Source: Thermogemmatispora tikiterensis (GTDB lineage: Bacteria > Chloroflexota > Ktedonobacteria > Ktedonobacterales > Ktedonobacteraceae). From it: a DNA stretch of 64,000 nucleotides. Below the pieces are notes generated by a model. That model was not told the origin of the DNA and did not search any database. It saw nothing but the letters and a program-made list of their open reading frames with translations. The position numbers and the translations under genes were made by a program. The first letter of the stretch is position 1; every line of letters begins with the position of its first letter. Below, piece after piece: positions 1-7,976 of the stretch. The stretch covers positions 2,777,382 to 2,841,381 of the forward strand of contig NZ_MCIF01000002.1 of NCBI RefSeq assembly GCF_003268475.1, in the 5' to 3' direction.

Positions 1-141
1 ATCGTTGATCAACAGGCATATAATGTGACAGCCTCTTTCGCTCAGGACACCGGTATCGCCAAGAAGATCCCTCCTTTCTCTTCTTTGGTTGACACGCAGA
101 TGGCTGCTCAAGCGATGCAGGGCTTTACTCCGAACGTTTAA
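1..141 (+). CDS. ABC transporter substrate-binding protein, C-terminal fragment (cut by window edge)
   Basis: Open reading frame entering from the left edge and ending at TAA 139-141; only the last 46 residues are visible. They align without gaps to the C-terminus of the next gene: both read V-x-(D/E)-Q-x-(A/G)-Y-N-(V/I)-T-A-x-F-A, then K-K-x-P-P-F-S-(S/A)-L-V-D-T-Q and end in GFTP-x-V. It is therefore a paralogue of the downstream NMT1/SsuA-like periplasmic binding lipoprotein, in tandem with it. A strong hairpin terminator follows 47 bases after the stop, so the two are probably separate transcription units. The ligand cannot be inferred. Confidence 0.85.
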   Translation: MVDQQAYNVTASFAQDTGIAKKIPPFSSLVDTQMAAQAMQGFTPNV

Positions 142-188
142 TGGCTCTTAGCTCATACAGGTGCCGAGCTACTATCACATTGAAGCTT

Positions 189-243
189 GCAGGCCGCGCC
201 CACCCAGTTACGTTGATAGCTGCGATGGGCGCGGCCTGCTTTT
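189..243 (+). terminator. Rho-independent terminator after the first substrate-binding protein gene
   Basis: Perfect 14-bp GC-rich inverted repeat, arms 189-202 (GCAGGCCGCGCCCA) and 226-239, with a 23-nt loop, directly followed by TTTT. It lies 47 bases after the stop codon of the partial gene. Confidence 0.8.
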
Positions 244-565
244 GAGAAGCAATATCGGCGATTGCTCGCCAAGCGCGAGAGGAATTCACTCTGGGTTTGA
301 TCAAGGAGACTGCTCTCTGCAAGTGACTAACATCAACACCCTAGCCCCGTCTTTCCCTACCGCTAATGAGCATGCATACATGTCGTTGCTTATGGATAGC
401 TCATCGATCATCAGCAGCGCTCTGCGCCGTTGCCGGTCCCAGGCTGCTCTCAGCTCCATCGGAGCAGCCTACAGCCGCCTGGTCCGCCGGCGATCCCTGG
501 AGCATGTCCGTACGCAGTCCAAAGTATCGCTTGCCCCGCCAGCCACTCACAGGGAGGACTTACCC

Positions 566-1675
566 ATGTACTGGCAACAGCATCGGCCACTTACACGCTG
601 CAGCTTCTCGCTGCTTATGCTGATCCTGGTCTTGATTCTGTTCGCTACCAGCGCCTGTGGCGGCACCAGCTCCACCCCGCCACCCAGCGGACACAGTCAG
701 GACAACATGCGATTAAAAGTCGCAGTAGACAGCCTGTCTGCCCCTTTCTTGCCCGATCTGGTGGCTCTCGACAAGGGCTACTTCCAGGCCCAGGGCCTCA
801 CGGTCTATCCTACCCCCTTCCAACTTGAACCAACCAGCCCCCAGATGGCCGAGGCCATCCACTCCGGCGCCGTCGAGGTGGCCGTCGGTGGGCTGCTCAC
901 CGAAGCTTTCCTCGTCTCCCAGGTAGACGCCGATGTCAAGGTGATTGGTCAGCTCCAGGTGGCGTTCCCTAACGATATCACCGTTAGCAACAAGTTCCTG
1001 CAGCAGAGCGGCCTCTCCGAAAGCAGCCCTCTGGAGGCCAAAGTCAAAGCCCTCGTCAGTAAGAAGATCGGCGTCATCTCTTCTACCGGCCAGACTGGCG
1101 GCTTCGTCAGCTACCTCTTCCACCTCTTCGGCCTCAATGCCAGCAAGGACGCCACTCTTGTTGCCGTCGGCAACAACGTCTCGGCGGCTGTGGCAGCCTT
1201 GAAGACGGGCCGCGTCGATGCTCTCAGCTTCTATAAGCCGGTCGGCGAGGCCATCGAAACCCAGGGCCTGGGGCATATCTTCATCAGCCCTCTGCACGGC
1301 GATGTCCCGCAAATGCAGGGACAACTCAACTCCGTCTTCTACGCCAAAGCCAGCCTCATTCGCGCCAAGCCCAACACCTTCAAGGCCCTTGTGCGCGCTA
1401 TGGCGATGGCCCTGGCCTTCATTCAGAAACACCCCGACCAGGCTATCAAGATCTTACAGAAGTACACCCACATCGACGACAAGACTGCCGCCGCCGCTGC
1501 TCAGCATCTGCGTGCATCCTATGCGAGTACGCCAGTTGTCAATGAACAGGGCTACAATATCACCGCCAACTTCGCTCTCCAAACCGGCGCGGTCAAGAAG
1601 ACTCCTCCTTTCTCCGCGCTGGTCGATACTCAAACTACTGCACAGGCTCTGCAGGGCTTTACTCCACAGGTCTAG
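566..1675 (+). CDS. ABC transporter substrate-binding lipoprotein (NMT1/SsuA/TauA-like)
   Basis: Extracytoplasmic solute receptor of 369 aa for an ABC importer. The start at ATG 566 is chosen because AGGGAGGA lies 8 bases upstream and it gives a classic lipoprotein signal: basic N-terminus (about residues 1-12), hydrophobic stretch with LMLILVLILF, then a lipobox ending in TSAC. A low-complexity Ser/Pro/Gly linker follows, then the NMT1-like fold with the characteristic 'LDKGYFQAQGL' and 'GVISSTGQTGG' segments and a 'KTGRVDALSF' motif. Family members bind aliphatic sulfonates, nitrate, taurine, thiamine precursors or other small ligands; the ligand here is not determinable. No ATPase or permease gene lies downstream, so the transporter partners are presumably upstream of the window or elsewhere. 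The upstream 325 bases after the terminator hold no other gene. Confidence 0.85.
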   Translation: MYWQQHRPLTRCSFSLLMLILVLILFATSACGGTSSTPPPSGHSQDNMRLKVAVDSLSAPFLPDLVALDKGYFQAQGLTVYPTPFQLEPTSPQMAEAIHSGAVEVAVGGLLTEAFLVSQVDADVKVIGQLQVAFPNDITVSNKFLQQSGLSESSPLEAKVKALVSKKIGVISSTGQTGGFVSYLFHLFGLNASKDATLVAVGNNVSAAVAALKTGRVDALSFYKPVGEAIETQGLGHIFISPLHGDVPQMQGQLNSVFYAKASLIRAKPNTFKALVRAMAMALAFIQKHPDQAIKILQKYTHIDDKTAAAAAQHLRASYASTPVVNEQGYNITANFALQTGAVKKTPPFSALVDTQTTAQALQGFTPQV

Positions 1676-1704
1676 TTCAGGCTCATTCTGAGCAATATTC
1701 AGTC

Positions 1705-1753
1705 GCTCCTGGCGGCTACTGGTCGCTATCGCGAAACCATAACCGCCAGGAGC
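1705..1753 (+). terminator. Hairpin downstream of the substrate-binding protein gene
   Basis: Perfect 11-bp inverted repeat (1705-1715, GCTCCTGGCGG, and 1743-1753) starting 30 bases after the stop. No T-run follows, so termination efficiency is uncertain. Confidence 0.45.
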
Positions 1754-1823
1754 CTGGTCACAACCTAACGCTCAGTCACGCTACCGGCAAAGCGCCTTGT
1801 CCTGGAAAGGATCAATCCTAGCT

Positions 1824-2030
1824 ATGGCAGAGCACAGCCTCACCCCGACCCAGAAAGCATCGATAGGGTACACAGCTTATATGACAGCCGCTGCGCGCGC
1901 TCATGAGAGTCAGCGACCAGATCGCCTCTTCCCTGATCCCTGGGCCGCCAGCCTGGCAGGCCACCGTTACCTCCAGCACGCGCAACGGCTACGAGCACAA
2001 CCGTCCTGTCTATCCCTTCATTGCGCATGA
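1824..2030 (+). pseudogene. N-terminal remnant of an LCM/TIGR00027-type SAM-dependent methyltransferase
   Basis: ATG at 1824 opens a 68-codon frame whose first ~40 residues match the start of the LCM-like methyltransferase family: 'LTPTQKASIGYTAYMTAAAR' followed by A-H-E-S-x-R-P-D-R-L-F-x-D-P-W-A. Family members are about 250-300 aa; here the frame loses similarity after 'SLAGHRY' and stops at 2030. The SAM-binding G-x-G region is absent in all three forward frames up to the next gene. Most likely a truncated gene. A short expressed peptide cannot be excluded. Confidence 0.5.
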
Positions 2031-2299
2031 TCAGCTCACGCCTGAAATGGAAAGCCGCTATCACTGGCTAGTGACTGCAGTTCACCAGAGCCAGGCGCCC
2101 CAGCAGGAGTAAGCCAGGCGCCTCACAACAGAGGCCCGCCAAGCGCGTGCGGTCCGCTTAAGCAAGGGAGCAGCAGCATGGTTTGCGGCCGTTGGCTTAG
2201 CCGAAGTCCTCCCTGGTCGCCGCGCTTGCCTGGCTCTGACAGCCTGCACCAGCCGCTCGTCAAGCACAGGAGGCACCGCAGGTCTCAGCCGTCTCCTGC

Positions 2300-3478
2300 T
2301 CAAGGCAGGATCAGATGCACGTCGCCAAATTCATGCCAGAGATAGCCCTCCTGCAGTGCTGCAGCATAGGCCCGCTCCAGATGCTCGCGTCCAGCCAGCG
2401 CCTCTAAGAGCGCCAGATGCGAGGCACGCGGCTCATGGAAGCCTGTCAGCAGTCCACCGACAACACGCAGCCCCCGTTGTGGAGTAATCACCAGATCCGT
2501 CCAGCCCTCACCCGGATGCACGACTCCATACTGATCGGCTACCGTCTCGAGGGCCCGCATTGGCGTTGTCCCTATGGCGATGACTCGCCGTCCCTGCCGG
2601 AGAGCCGCATTGACCAACTCGGCACTCTCAGCGGGCACCCGATAGTACTCCTCGTAGGGCGGCTCATGCGCCTCCAGGCTGGCCACCCCCGTATGCAGCA
2701 GCAGGGGAGCGAACTGAACCCCTTCCGCTACCAGCCGCGTGACCAGCTCAGGCGTAAAAGGACGGCTGGCCGAGGGCATCTCCGCGCTGCCCACCTCTGT
2801 GACAAACACCGACCGATAATAGTCGATTGGCCACTCCTGCCGTACATAGCCATAGCGAATCGGAAAGCCATAGTGCTCCAGATAGGTCTCAAGTGGTGCT
2901 GGCAGCTCCAACGTGGCCACCCAGAGACGCAGCTGACCGGCAGCTTTAGGGGGTGAGTTACGCCCGTAGGGGGTATGCAGCACCGCTCGCCCCCCTTGTG
3001 GCAACCCCAGTACCTCACCAGGTTCGAGGCCGAAAAAGGGCTGCGAGCCTCGAGAGAGAGGGAGCCGGACTTCAACTACCCAGAGACCAGCTGGCAGACA
3101 GGTCGAGAGATGCAGCTCTAACGGCTCTCCTCCGGCTCGCTCAGCCGGCAGGGCGGCTTTCATCGTGCCGCTGGTATTAATCACCAGCACGTCGCCCCGC
3201 CTGAGAAAAGCCGGCAGCTCGCGAAAGCGCGCATGCACCAGGCGATTGTCGCTGCGATAGGAGACCAGCAAACGCACCTCGTCGCGCGCCAGGCCACGTG
3301 CCTCGGGCGGCTCTCCGGCTTCCAGCTGAGACGGTAGCTCAAACGACAAAGCAGTCAGATCCCACTCAACCGTCTGCCATGACCATCTAGAACCAGCTTG
3401 AGGACCAGCTTCCCTCACACGTCCCCCGCTCTCTGAACGCTGTCCTCGCCAGCTCTCTTCTAATCCGCTCATAGACAC
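2300..3478 (-). CDS. queA: QueA-family S-adenosylmethionine:tRNA ribosyltransferase-isomerase
   Basis: 392-aa protein of the QueA family, which transfers the ribosyl group of SAM to preQ1 in the tRNA anticodon and isomerises it to epoxyqueuosine. Recognisable blocks: 'GDVLVINTSGTMKAALPA' near residue 95, the signature Y-R-S-V-F-(x)n-P-S-A-S-R-P-F-T (QueA 'TAGLHFT' region) in the middle, 'LLLHTGVAS' ('LHVGAGTF' equivalent), 'IAIGTTPMRALET', 'GWTDLVITP', and a C-terminal 'G-F-H-E-P-x-A-S-H-L' plus 'FGDVHLIL'. The S-A-S-R-P-F-T sequence instead of T-A-G-L-H-F-T places it in the divergent actinobacterial/Chloroflexota-type branch. Start: GTG at 3478 has GAAGGA six bases upstream; ATG at 3472 is the alternative. 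No other queuosine genes are adjacent. Confidence 0.8.
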   Translation of the reverse strand: MSMSGLEESWRGQRSESGGRVREAGPQAGSRWSWQTVEWDLTALSFELPSQLEAGEPPEARGLARDEVRLLVSYRSDNRLVHARFRELPAFLRRGDVLVINTSGTMKAALPAERAGGEPLELHLSTCLPAGLWVVEVRLPLSRGSQPFFGLEPGEVLGLPQGGRAVLHTPYGRNSPPKAAGQLRLWVATLELPAPLETYLEHYGFPIRYGYVRQEWPIDYYRSVFVTEVGSAEMPSASRPFTPELVTRLVAEGVQFAPLLLHTGVASLEAHEPPYEEYYRVPAESAELVNAALRQGRRVIAIGTTPMRALETVADQYGVVHPGEGWTDLVITPQRGLRVVGGLLTGFHEPRASHLALLEALAGREHLERAYAAALQEGYLWHEFGDVHLILP

Positions 3479-3519
3479 CTATCGTCCTTCGGCATAGTCA
3501 GCCTGCTACCTACCATCAA

Positions 3520-4227
3520 TCACACTTTCACCTCGCGCGCCAGATAGCGCCCAGAGGGGTAGTTTCCCTTAATCAAGGCCAGCAAGCCTGGCACACTCAC
3601 CTCCGGCGGGGGCCGATCACTGATATCCTCTCCCGGGAAAGCCTCCTGATGCAACCGCGTCCTCATGTCTCCAGGGTCAACCAGGTAAACCCGCCACTGG
3701 GGCTGCTCCGCCGCCAGGATAACAGTTAGCTGTTCCAGCGCCGCTTTGCTGGAGCCATAGCCACCCCAGCCTGGATATGGCTCACGCGCCGCATCGCTCG
3801 TAATATTGATAATACAGGCGCTGGATGAGAGATAGCGCTGCACTCTCTGGATGAGAGCAAGAGGGGAAAAAGTATTGACACGATAGACAAGCTCTAGAAC
3901 CTCTAGAGGATACTCCCGCAGAAATGGCTGAGGACTGGGACCAAGAATACTGGCGTTATTGACCAGCAGGTCAAGCTTCCCCCAACGCGCCACAGCGCTG
4001 GTCAGAGCCTGCTGGTGCTCAGGATCGCTGACATCGCCAGTAATAGCCACAACCTCGCTCCAGCGGGCCAGCTCGGCCCGCGCTTGCTCCAGCTCTCCGG
4101 CAGTGCGCGCATCGATAATGAGTCGCCAGCCCGCACGCGCCAGCTCACGGGCCAGAGCTAGCCCCAAGCCGCGCGAGGCCCCAGTGATCAGCCCGATACG
4201 GTCAGTGCTCAGAGAAGAAGACATCAT
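3520..4227 (-). CDS. SDR-family NAD(P)-dependent oxidoreductase
   Basis: 235-aa classical short-chain dehydrogenase. N-terminal Rossmann motif T-G-A-S-R-G-L-G (about residues 15-22), then D-V-S, the structural N-N-A-S motif, a catalytic Ser-Tyr-Lys set with Y-G-S-S-K, and 'DPGDMRT' where family members have the 'PG' loop. The basic residue after the glycine motif (TGASRG) suggests NADP(H) preference, as in many SDRs; this is inference. The start ATG at 4227 has a perfect AAGGAGG eight bases upstream (4238-4244). It lies downstream of dnaA on the same strand, separated by a strong terminator, so it is probably transcribed independently. The substrate is unknown. Confidence 0.85.
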   Translation of the reverse strand: MMSSSLSTDRIGLITGASRGLGLALARELARAGWRLIIDARTAGELEQARAELARWSEVVAITGDVSDPEHQQALTSAVARWGKLDLLVNNASILGPSPQPFLREYPLEVLELVYRVNTFSPLALIQRVQRYLSSSACIINITSDAAREPYPGWGGYGSSKAALEQLTVILAAEQPQWRVYLVDPGDMRTRLHQEAFPGEDISDRPPPEVSVPGLLALIKGNYPSGRYLAREVKV

Positions 4228-4432
4228 AGATCACGAACCTCCTTGCTTATTGAAGCACTCACAAGCGAGACCGATCATAGGCGCGCCACGAGGAGCACGC
4301 ACCGGGCAAGTGGACAGATCACTCACTGTCCTTGTGGGCAGATCCGTCACTGTCAGAGCGAGGAACATCACAATGGCTTGTAGTGCAAGTCGCCGCCTTG
4401 GAGATCGCGGCGCTGGTGCAGTCGCCAAGATC

Positions 4433-4501
4433 CAAAAATACGGCCAGACCGGCAGCATCGTGTGGTCAGAAGAGGTCAGCACACGATATCGCCGGTCTGG
4501 C
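4433..4501 (-). terminator. Rho-independent terminator of dnaA
   Basis: Long hairpin on the minus strand: outer 11-bp arms 4443-4453 and 4491-4501 (GCCAGACCGGC and its complement), inner 8-bp arms ATCGTGTG/CACACGAT, then a run of five T on the minus strand (4434-4438). It lies about 100 bases after the dnaA stop. The remaining 4228-4432 stretch shows only the SDR leader. Confidence 0.85.
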
Positions 4502-4604
4502 TGCCACTTTCCGTCACGGCCCTGACGCAGCACCTGGGCCTCAGCTCGCTTCGCTCACTGATCAGACAGCAGCGGGCCAATCAGCAGACGAGCCTGGAGG
4601 GAGA

Positions 4605-6203
4605 TCAGAGCCGCCGCAGGTCCATTCTAGACTGCTCGATTGTCTCGATGACCGCCGCGATCTCCCGACGCACGCGGTCATTGGTAGCCATCTCCGCCTG
4701 CACCTTCTCCCAGCCATGCATGATCGTCGTATGGTCACGCCCACCTAGCTCGGCGCCAATCTGGAGTAGCGAAGCATCGGTCTGCTCGCGCATCACATAC
4801 ATCGCCACCTGACGCGGCCAGACGATCTCTCGATCGCGAGCCTTGCCTCGCAACTGCTCGGGATCGACATTATAGTAGCGACAAACCCCCTCCAGGACCT
4901 CGCGCACCGTTAAGGTTGCCGGCGGCTTGCTGTTATAGATATGCTCCAGAGCTTTGGCGGCCAGACTGACCGTGAGAGGCTCCTGATGCAAGGTGGCATA
5001 GGCGATCACACGCTTCAAGGCCCCTTCCAGCTCACGAACGCTGCGACATTCGGGACGAGCGATATAATCGATGACCGCCGGAGGGACCTGGAAACGCATC
5101 GACTCAGCCTTGGAGCGCAAGATCGCCTGGCGATGCTCATAATCAGGCGGCTGAATATCGGCCAGCAATCCCCACTCAAAGCGCGAGCGCAGACGATCCT
5201 GCAAGCTCACAATCGCCTTGGGGGGGCGATCACTGGTCACCACGATCTGTTTATTAGAATCGTAGAGCGCGTTAAAGGTATGAAAGAACTCCTCTTCTGT
5301 CGATTCCTTGCCAGCGATGAACTGAATATCGTCGACCAGCAGAATATCGATCTGGCGATACTTCGCGCGGAACTCCTCCGTCTTCTGAAAGCGAATAGCG
5401 TTGATGATTTCATTCGTGAACTTTTCGGAGGTCGTGTAAAGGACGCTCAGGCCCGCAGCCTCACCATGATGCCCAATGGCATGAAGCAGATGGGTCTTAC
5501 CCAGCCCTACCCCCCCATAGAGGAAGAGTGGATTGTAGACATAGCCGGGGCGCTCGGCGACTGCCTTTGAGGCGGCATGAGCCAGGCGGTTCGACTTGCC
5601 GACAATGAAGGTATCGAAGGTATAGCGAGGATTCAGCATACTACCGCCTTCAATGGGAGTAAAGAGATGCTCCTGTTCGCCACCGCCGCCAGCCTTCTCC
5701 TCGGCAGAGCGCTCATATCCAAGAAAGATGGCAGGCTGTTCCTGCTCCTCCTCACGGGCCTCGGCGCGATGGGGAATGGGGCGAGCGCTAGAGGGGGCAT
5801 GAGACGTCATCACAATCGCCGGTGAAGACGAATCGAGCTTCGCCCGTAAGGCCGGGCGATGTCTGGGTGCACGATACGCGCGCTTCAAACGCTGGGCAGG
5901 TCCCTCACCCAGAGCGGCCTCCTGCTCCAATGCCTGTAACTCCTCGTTGACCGTCGAACCCTTAGTGACCACAAAGCGCACCTCGGGCTGACAGCCAGTC
6001 ACCTCCGAGAGGAGGGAGCGGATCATCTCGATAAAGCGCACTTCCATCTGAGCCTTAGCAAAGGCCGAGGGCACCCCTACCATAAAGACGTTCTCGTCGA
6101 ACGAGAGACCCACCGTGCCGCTGAACCAGGTATCGTAGACGGACGGCTGGACCCGGGTCTGTATCTGCTCCAGTGTCGCTTTCCAGATCTGTCTTGCATT
6201 CAC
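4605..6203 (-). CDS. dnaA: Chromosomal replication initiator protein DnaA
   Basis: 532-aa replication initiator, an AAA+ ATPase that binds DnaA boxes and opens oriC. Domain I is residues ~1-80 ('WFSGTVGLSF'), domain II is a long, charged, low-complexity linker (~85-190). Domain III has Walker A G-G-V-G-L-G-K-T-H at about 230-238, Walker B L-L-V-D-D-I-Q-F and a sensor region with V-T-S-D-R-P-P. Domain IV carries the DNA-binding signature G-G-R-D-H-T-T-I-M-H. Start is GTG at 6203 with GAGGTGAG upstream. Unusually, neither dnaN, recF nor rpmH is adjacent: the neighbours are an SDR gene downstream and a lipoprotein gene divergently upstream. No consensus DnaA-box cluster was seen in the flanks. 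Confidence 0.95.
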   Translation of the reverse strand: MNARQIWKATLEQIQTRVQPSVYDTWFSGTVGLSFDENVFMVGVPSAFAKAQMEVRFIEMIRSLLSEVTGCQPEVRFVVTKGSTVNEELQALEQEAALGEGPAQRLKRAYRAPRHRPALRAKLDSSSPAIVMTSHAPSSARPIPHRAEAREEEQEQPAIFLGYERSAEEKAGGGGEQEHLFTPIEGGSMLNPRYTFDTFIVGKSNRLAHAASKAVAERPGYVYNPLFLYGGVGLGKTHLLHAIGHHGEAAGLSVLYTTSEKFTNEIINAIRFQKTEEFRAKYRQIDILLVDDIQFIAGKESTEEEFFHTFNALYDSNKQIVVTSDRPPKAIVSLQDRLRSRFEWGLLADIQPPDYEHRQAILRSKAESMRFQVPPAVIDYIARPECRSVRELEGALKRVIAYATLHQEPLTVSLAAKALEHIYNSKPPATLTVREVLEGVCRYYNVDPEQLRGKARDREIVWPRQVAMYVMREQTDASLLQIGAELGGRDHTTIMHGWEKVQAEMATNDRVRREIAAVIETIEQSRMDLRRL

Positions 6204-6433
6204 CGGCTCTCACCTCATACGCAGTTCGTCTCTGCCTTCAGGCCGCGTCAGTTCGCCCTGCTTTGCTTCGTTCGGGCATAGAAATGCCAGGTCACAGGCC
6301 TGGATCATCAGAAACAATTCGGCAGCTAGAGGGGTGCCCAGCCCTACGCTGGTAGTACAAGGGTCGGATGAGTAGGACAAAAAACACCCGGATCAACGTA
6401 TTCCTGAATAGCAGAGGGTAATGGTAGCACTAA

Positions 6434-6462
6434 ACCAAAAGGCTGTAAAGCCCTCTTTTGGT
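6434..6462. promoter_or_regulatory. Hairpin in the dnaA upstream region
   Basis: Inverted repeat ACCAAAAG (6434-6441) and CTTTTGGT (6455-6462); GGCT/AGCC can pair instead within the loop. Symmetric, so it could act on either strand. The role is unknown. Confidence 0.35.
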
Positions 6463-6496
6463 ACCAGATGAGAAGCAGACCATAGGAATTCCTTTA

Positions 6497-6513
6497 CCAG
6501 TAATATATACTGG
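6497..6513. promoter_or_regulatory. AT-centred palindrome upstream of dnaA, candidate operator or promoter core
   Basis: CCAGTA-ATATA-TACTGG: perfect 6-bp arms around an AT-rich centre that itself resembles a -10 hexamer. It sits about 300 bases upstream of dnaA, where a promoter is expected. No convincing -35 partner was found. Confidence 0.35.
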
Positions 6514-7000
6514 GTGCAAAGCGCGCAGGGTGCTCTTGTGAGCAAGGAAAAAAGTCCTGTTGCCGTTGGGAAGCGAGAGCTGAGAGGCGAGGCGGGCCTC
6601 ATGCACTCAGGCAACGCCTTTCACCTTTCCCGCTCTACCTCGCTCACCCAGCTGCCACCAGAGCTGGGGGATGACAGCCCTCCTCCCCCACTCATACACC
6701 GCTCAGAGGCCCCTGCTCTTATCTGGCTGCTCACCTGCCCCGCTTCTGATACCTGGCCTGGATAGCATGACAGACTCGCACGATAGAGCAATGCAACGAA
6801 GGCGCGTGCTCTTGACTTCCCCTCTTCACCATGCGTCTTTCAGGGAGAAAGAGCGAGTAAGGGAGAGCGCGACGTCCTTGTTCAGGCTCTACTCGCTGCC
6901 ACGCTGCAATCCCTTGAGTGAGAGGATAGAAAGGAGAGGCAGCCGCTCTGCTCCTGGCCCCCTGGTCCGCAGGCCATCAGGGAGAGGAGCCGGCTGCTCA

Positions 7001-7765
7001 ATGATGCTCATGAAAGCATTATTGCGCTCGGCACAGATTGCTCATTCGCCACAGCATCGGCATGGCTGGCTCCTACTCCTGACCCTGGTGGTCCTGACGG
7101 GATCGCTGACCGCTGCCTGTTCTGGTCTGTTGGGTGGCAATACACATCAATCTGCAACCAACACGCCCACTGCAGCAACTGTCGCTTTGAATCAGCTCCA
7201 TTGGTGCGGTAAGCCTTCGATGCTGTTCCGCGATGAGGGGGCAACTGTCTCACCATCAGCCTCCACCGCTACAGCGACTACGACCCCCACCGCCACTGCT
7301 CAGGCCACGGCTGCCAGCAGCGGCCCACGCACGCTTACGGGTTGGGAGCAGGTTCAGCCTTTGCTCGGCTTCACTGTCTACCTTCCTCCACGCCTGCCTG
7401 CTCGCACCTGCCTGGTAAGCGCCCTTGGCACAGTCCACGACCCTATTTTTGGAGGTAACTTCTCAATCTCGTATCTGCTGCCGGATGGAAGCGCTATCAG
7501 CCTCTCGGAGGCACCGCACCGTAACCAGAAGTCGCTTTTCCAGTGCACAGCCTCTCCCATGACTCCCACGGCCACGGCTCGCCCCCAGACAAAGGCCAGC
7601 CCAACAGCCCAGGTGAGTCCAACACCGACGCGGACGCCGAACCAGATTTGTTCCGGGGTACGCGGCGAGACCAGCATCGTTTTTTCGGCGCCCGGCGATG
7701 AGAAGGCGCTGAAACAGTTTTTCGATACGCTGCAACCCGACGTGGCCTGGGTGCCTCTCTCTTGA
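7001..7765 (+). CDS. Secreted lipoprotein of unknown function, Thr/Pro-rich
   Basis: 254-aa predicted lipoprotein. ATG 7001 (GGGAGAGGAG ends about 11 bases upstream) gives a basic N-terminus, a hydrophobic core L-L-L-L-T-L-V-V-L-T-G and the lipobox L-T-A-A-C, cleaved near residue 38. After it comes a Thr/Ala-rich spacer, a folded segment containing 'GFTVYLPPRLPARTCLVSAL' and 'FSISYLLPDGSAISLSEAP', a second Thr/Pro-rich spacer and a C-terminal segment 'FFDTLQPDVAWVPLS'. Four cysteines in the mature part may form disulfides. The architecture is that of an exported, surface-anchored protein; I do not recognise the family beyond a loose resemblance to domains that follow 'GF-x-V-Y-L-P' motifs in Ktedonobacterial lipoproteins. 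Downstream it is separated from the FHA gene by a promoter. Confidence 0.7.
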   Translation: MMLMKALLRSAQIAHSPQHRHGWLLLLTLVVLTGSLTAACSGLLGGNTHQSATNTPTAATVALNQLHWCGKPSMLFRDEGATVSPSASTATATTTPTATAQATAASSGPRTLTGWEQVQPLLGFTVYLPPRLPARTCLVSALGTVHDPIFGGNFSISYLLPDGSAISLSEAPHRNQKSLFQCTASPMTPTATARPQTKASPTAQVSPTPTRTPNQICSGVRGETSIVFSAPGDEKALKQFFDTLQPDVAWVPLS

Positions 7766-7852
7766 CGAGCCTTCGCTGCGGCTGCAAGGTAGAGCGAGAG
7801 GGAAGAAGGAGCGGGCGAGCAGTTTCTCTCCTGCTCTCGCTTGTGTACCCGC

Positions 7853-7882
7853 TCGACGCGCGGTGACCACTTCTGGTATAAT
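7853..7882 (+). promoter_or_regulatory. Sigma-70-type promoter of the zinc-ribbon/FHA gene
   Basis: Perfect -10 TATAAT at 7877-7882 with an extended TGG before it; a -35-like TCGACG at 7853-7858 lies 18 bases upstream. The start codon at 7977 follows after an ~88-nt leader. Confidence 0.65.
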
Positions 7883-7976
7883 GGCAGCAGTTTTGCGAGT
7901 GCGCTAAATACTCCTGTGAGGTATACGAGGAGCACAAAAGCAAAGCCTACGTGCTAGCAAAGGGAGGAGATCTATT

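Larger units (their letters stand above)
6204..7000. other. Long intergenic region between divergent dnaA and lipoprotein genes
   Basis: About 800 bases without a supported gene; short open frames here lack ribosome sites and family resemblance. It must hold the dnaA promoter and leader. Visible structure: a hairpin (6434-6462) and an AT-rich palindrome (6497-6513), listed separately. No TTATCCACA-type DnaA box was found by eye. Confidence 0.5.

Noticed and set aside
161..565. N-terminal extension of the substrate-binding protein frame
   Set aside because: It would place 135 non-homologous residues, including a terminator region, before a clear signal peptide with its own ribosome site.
7256..7943. 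Minus-strand frames opposite the lipoprotein gene
   Set aside because: Shadows of a GC-rich coding region; the plus frame has signal peptide, lipobox and ribosome site.
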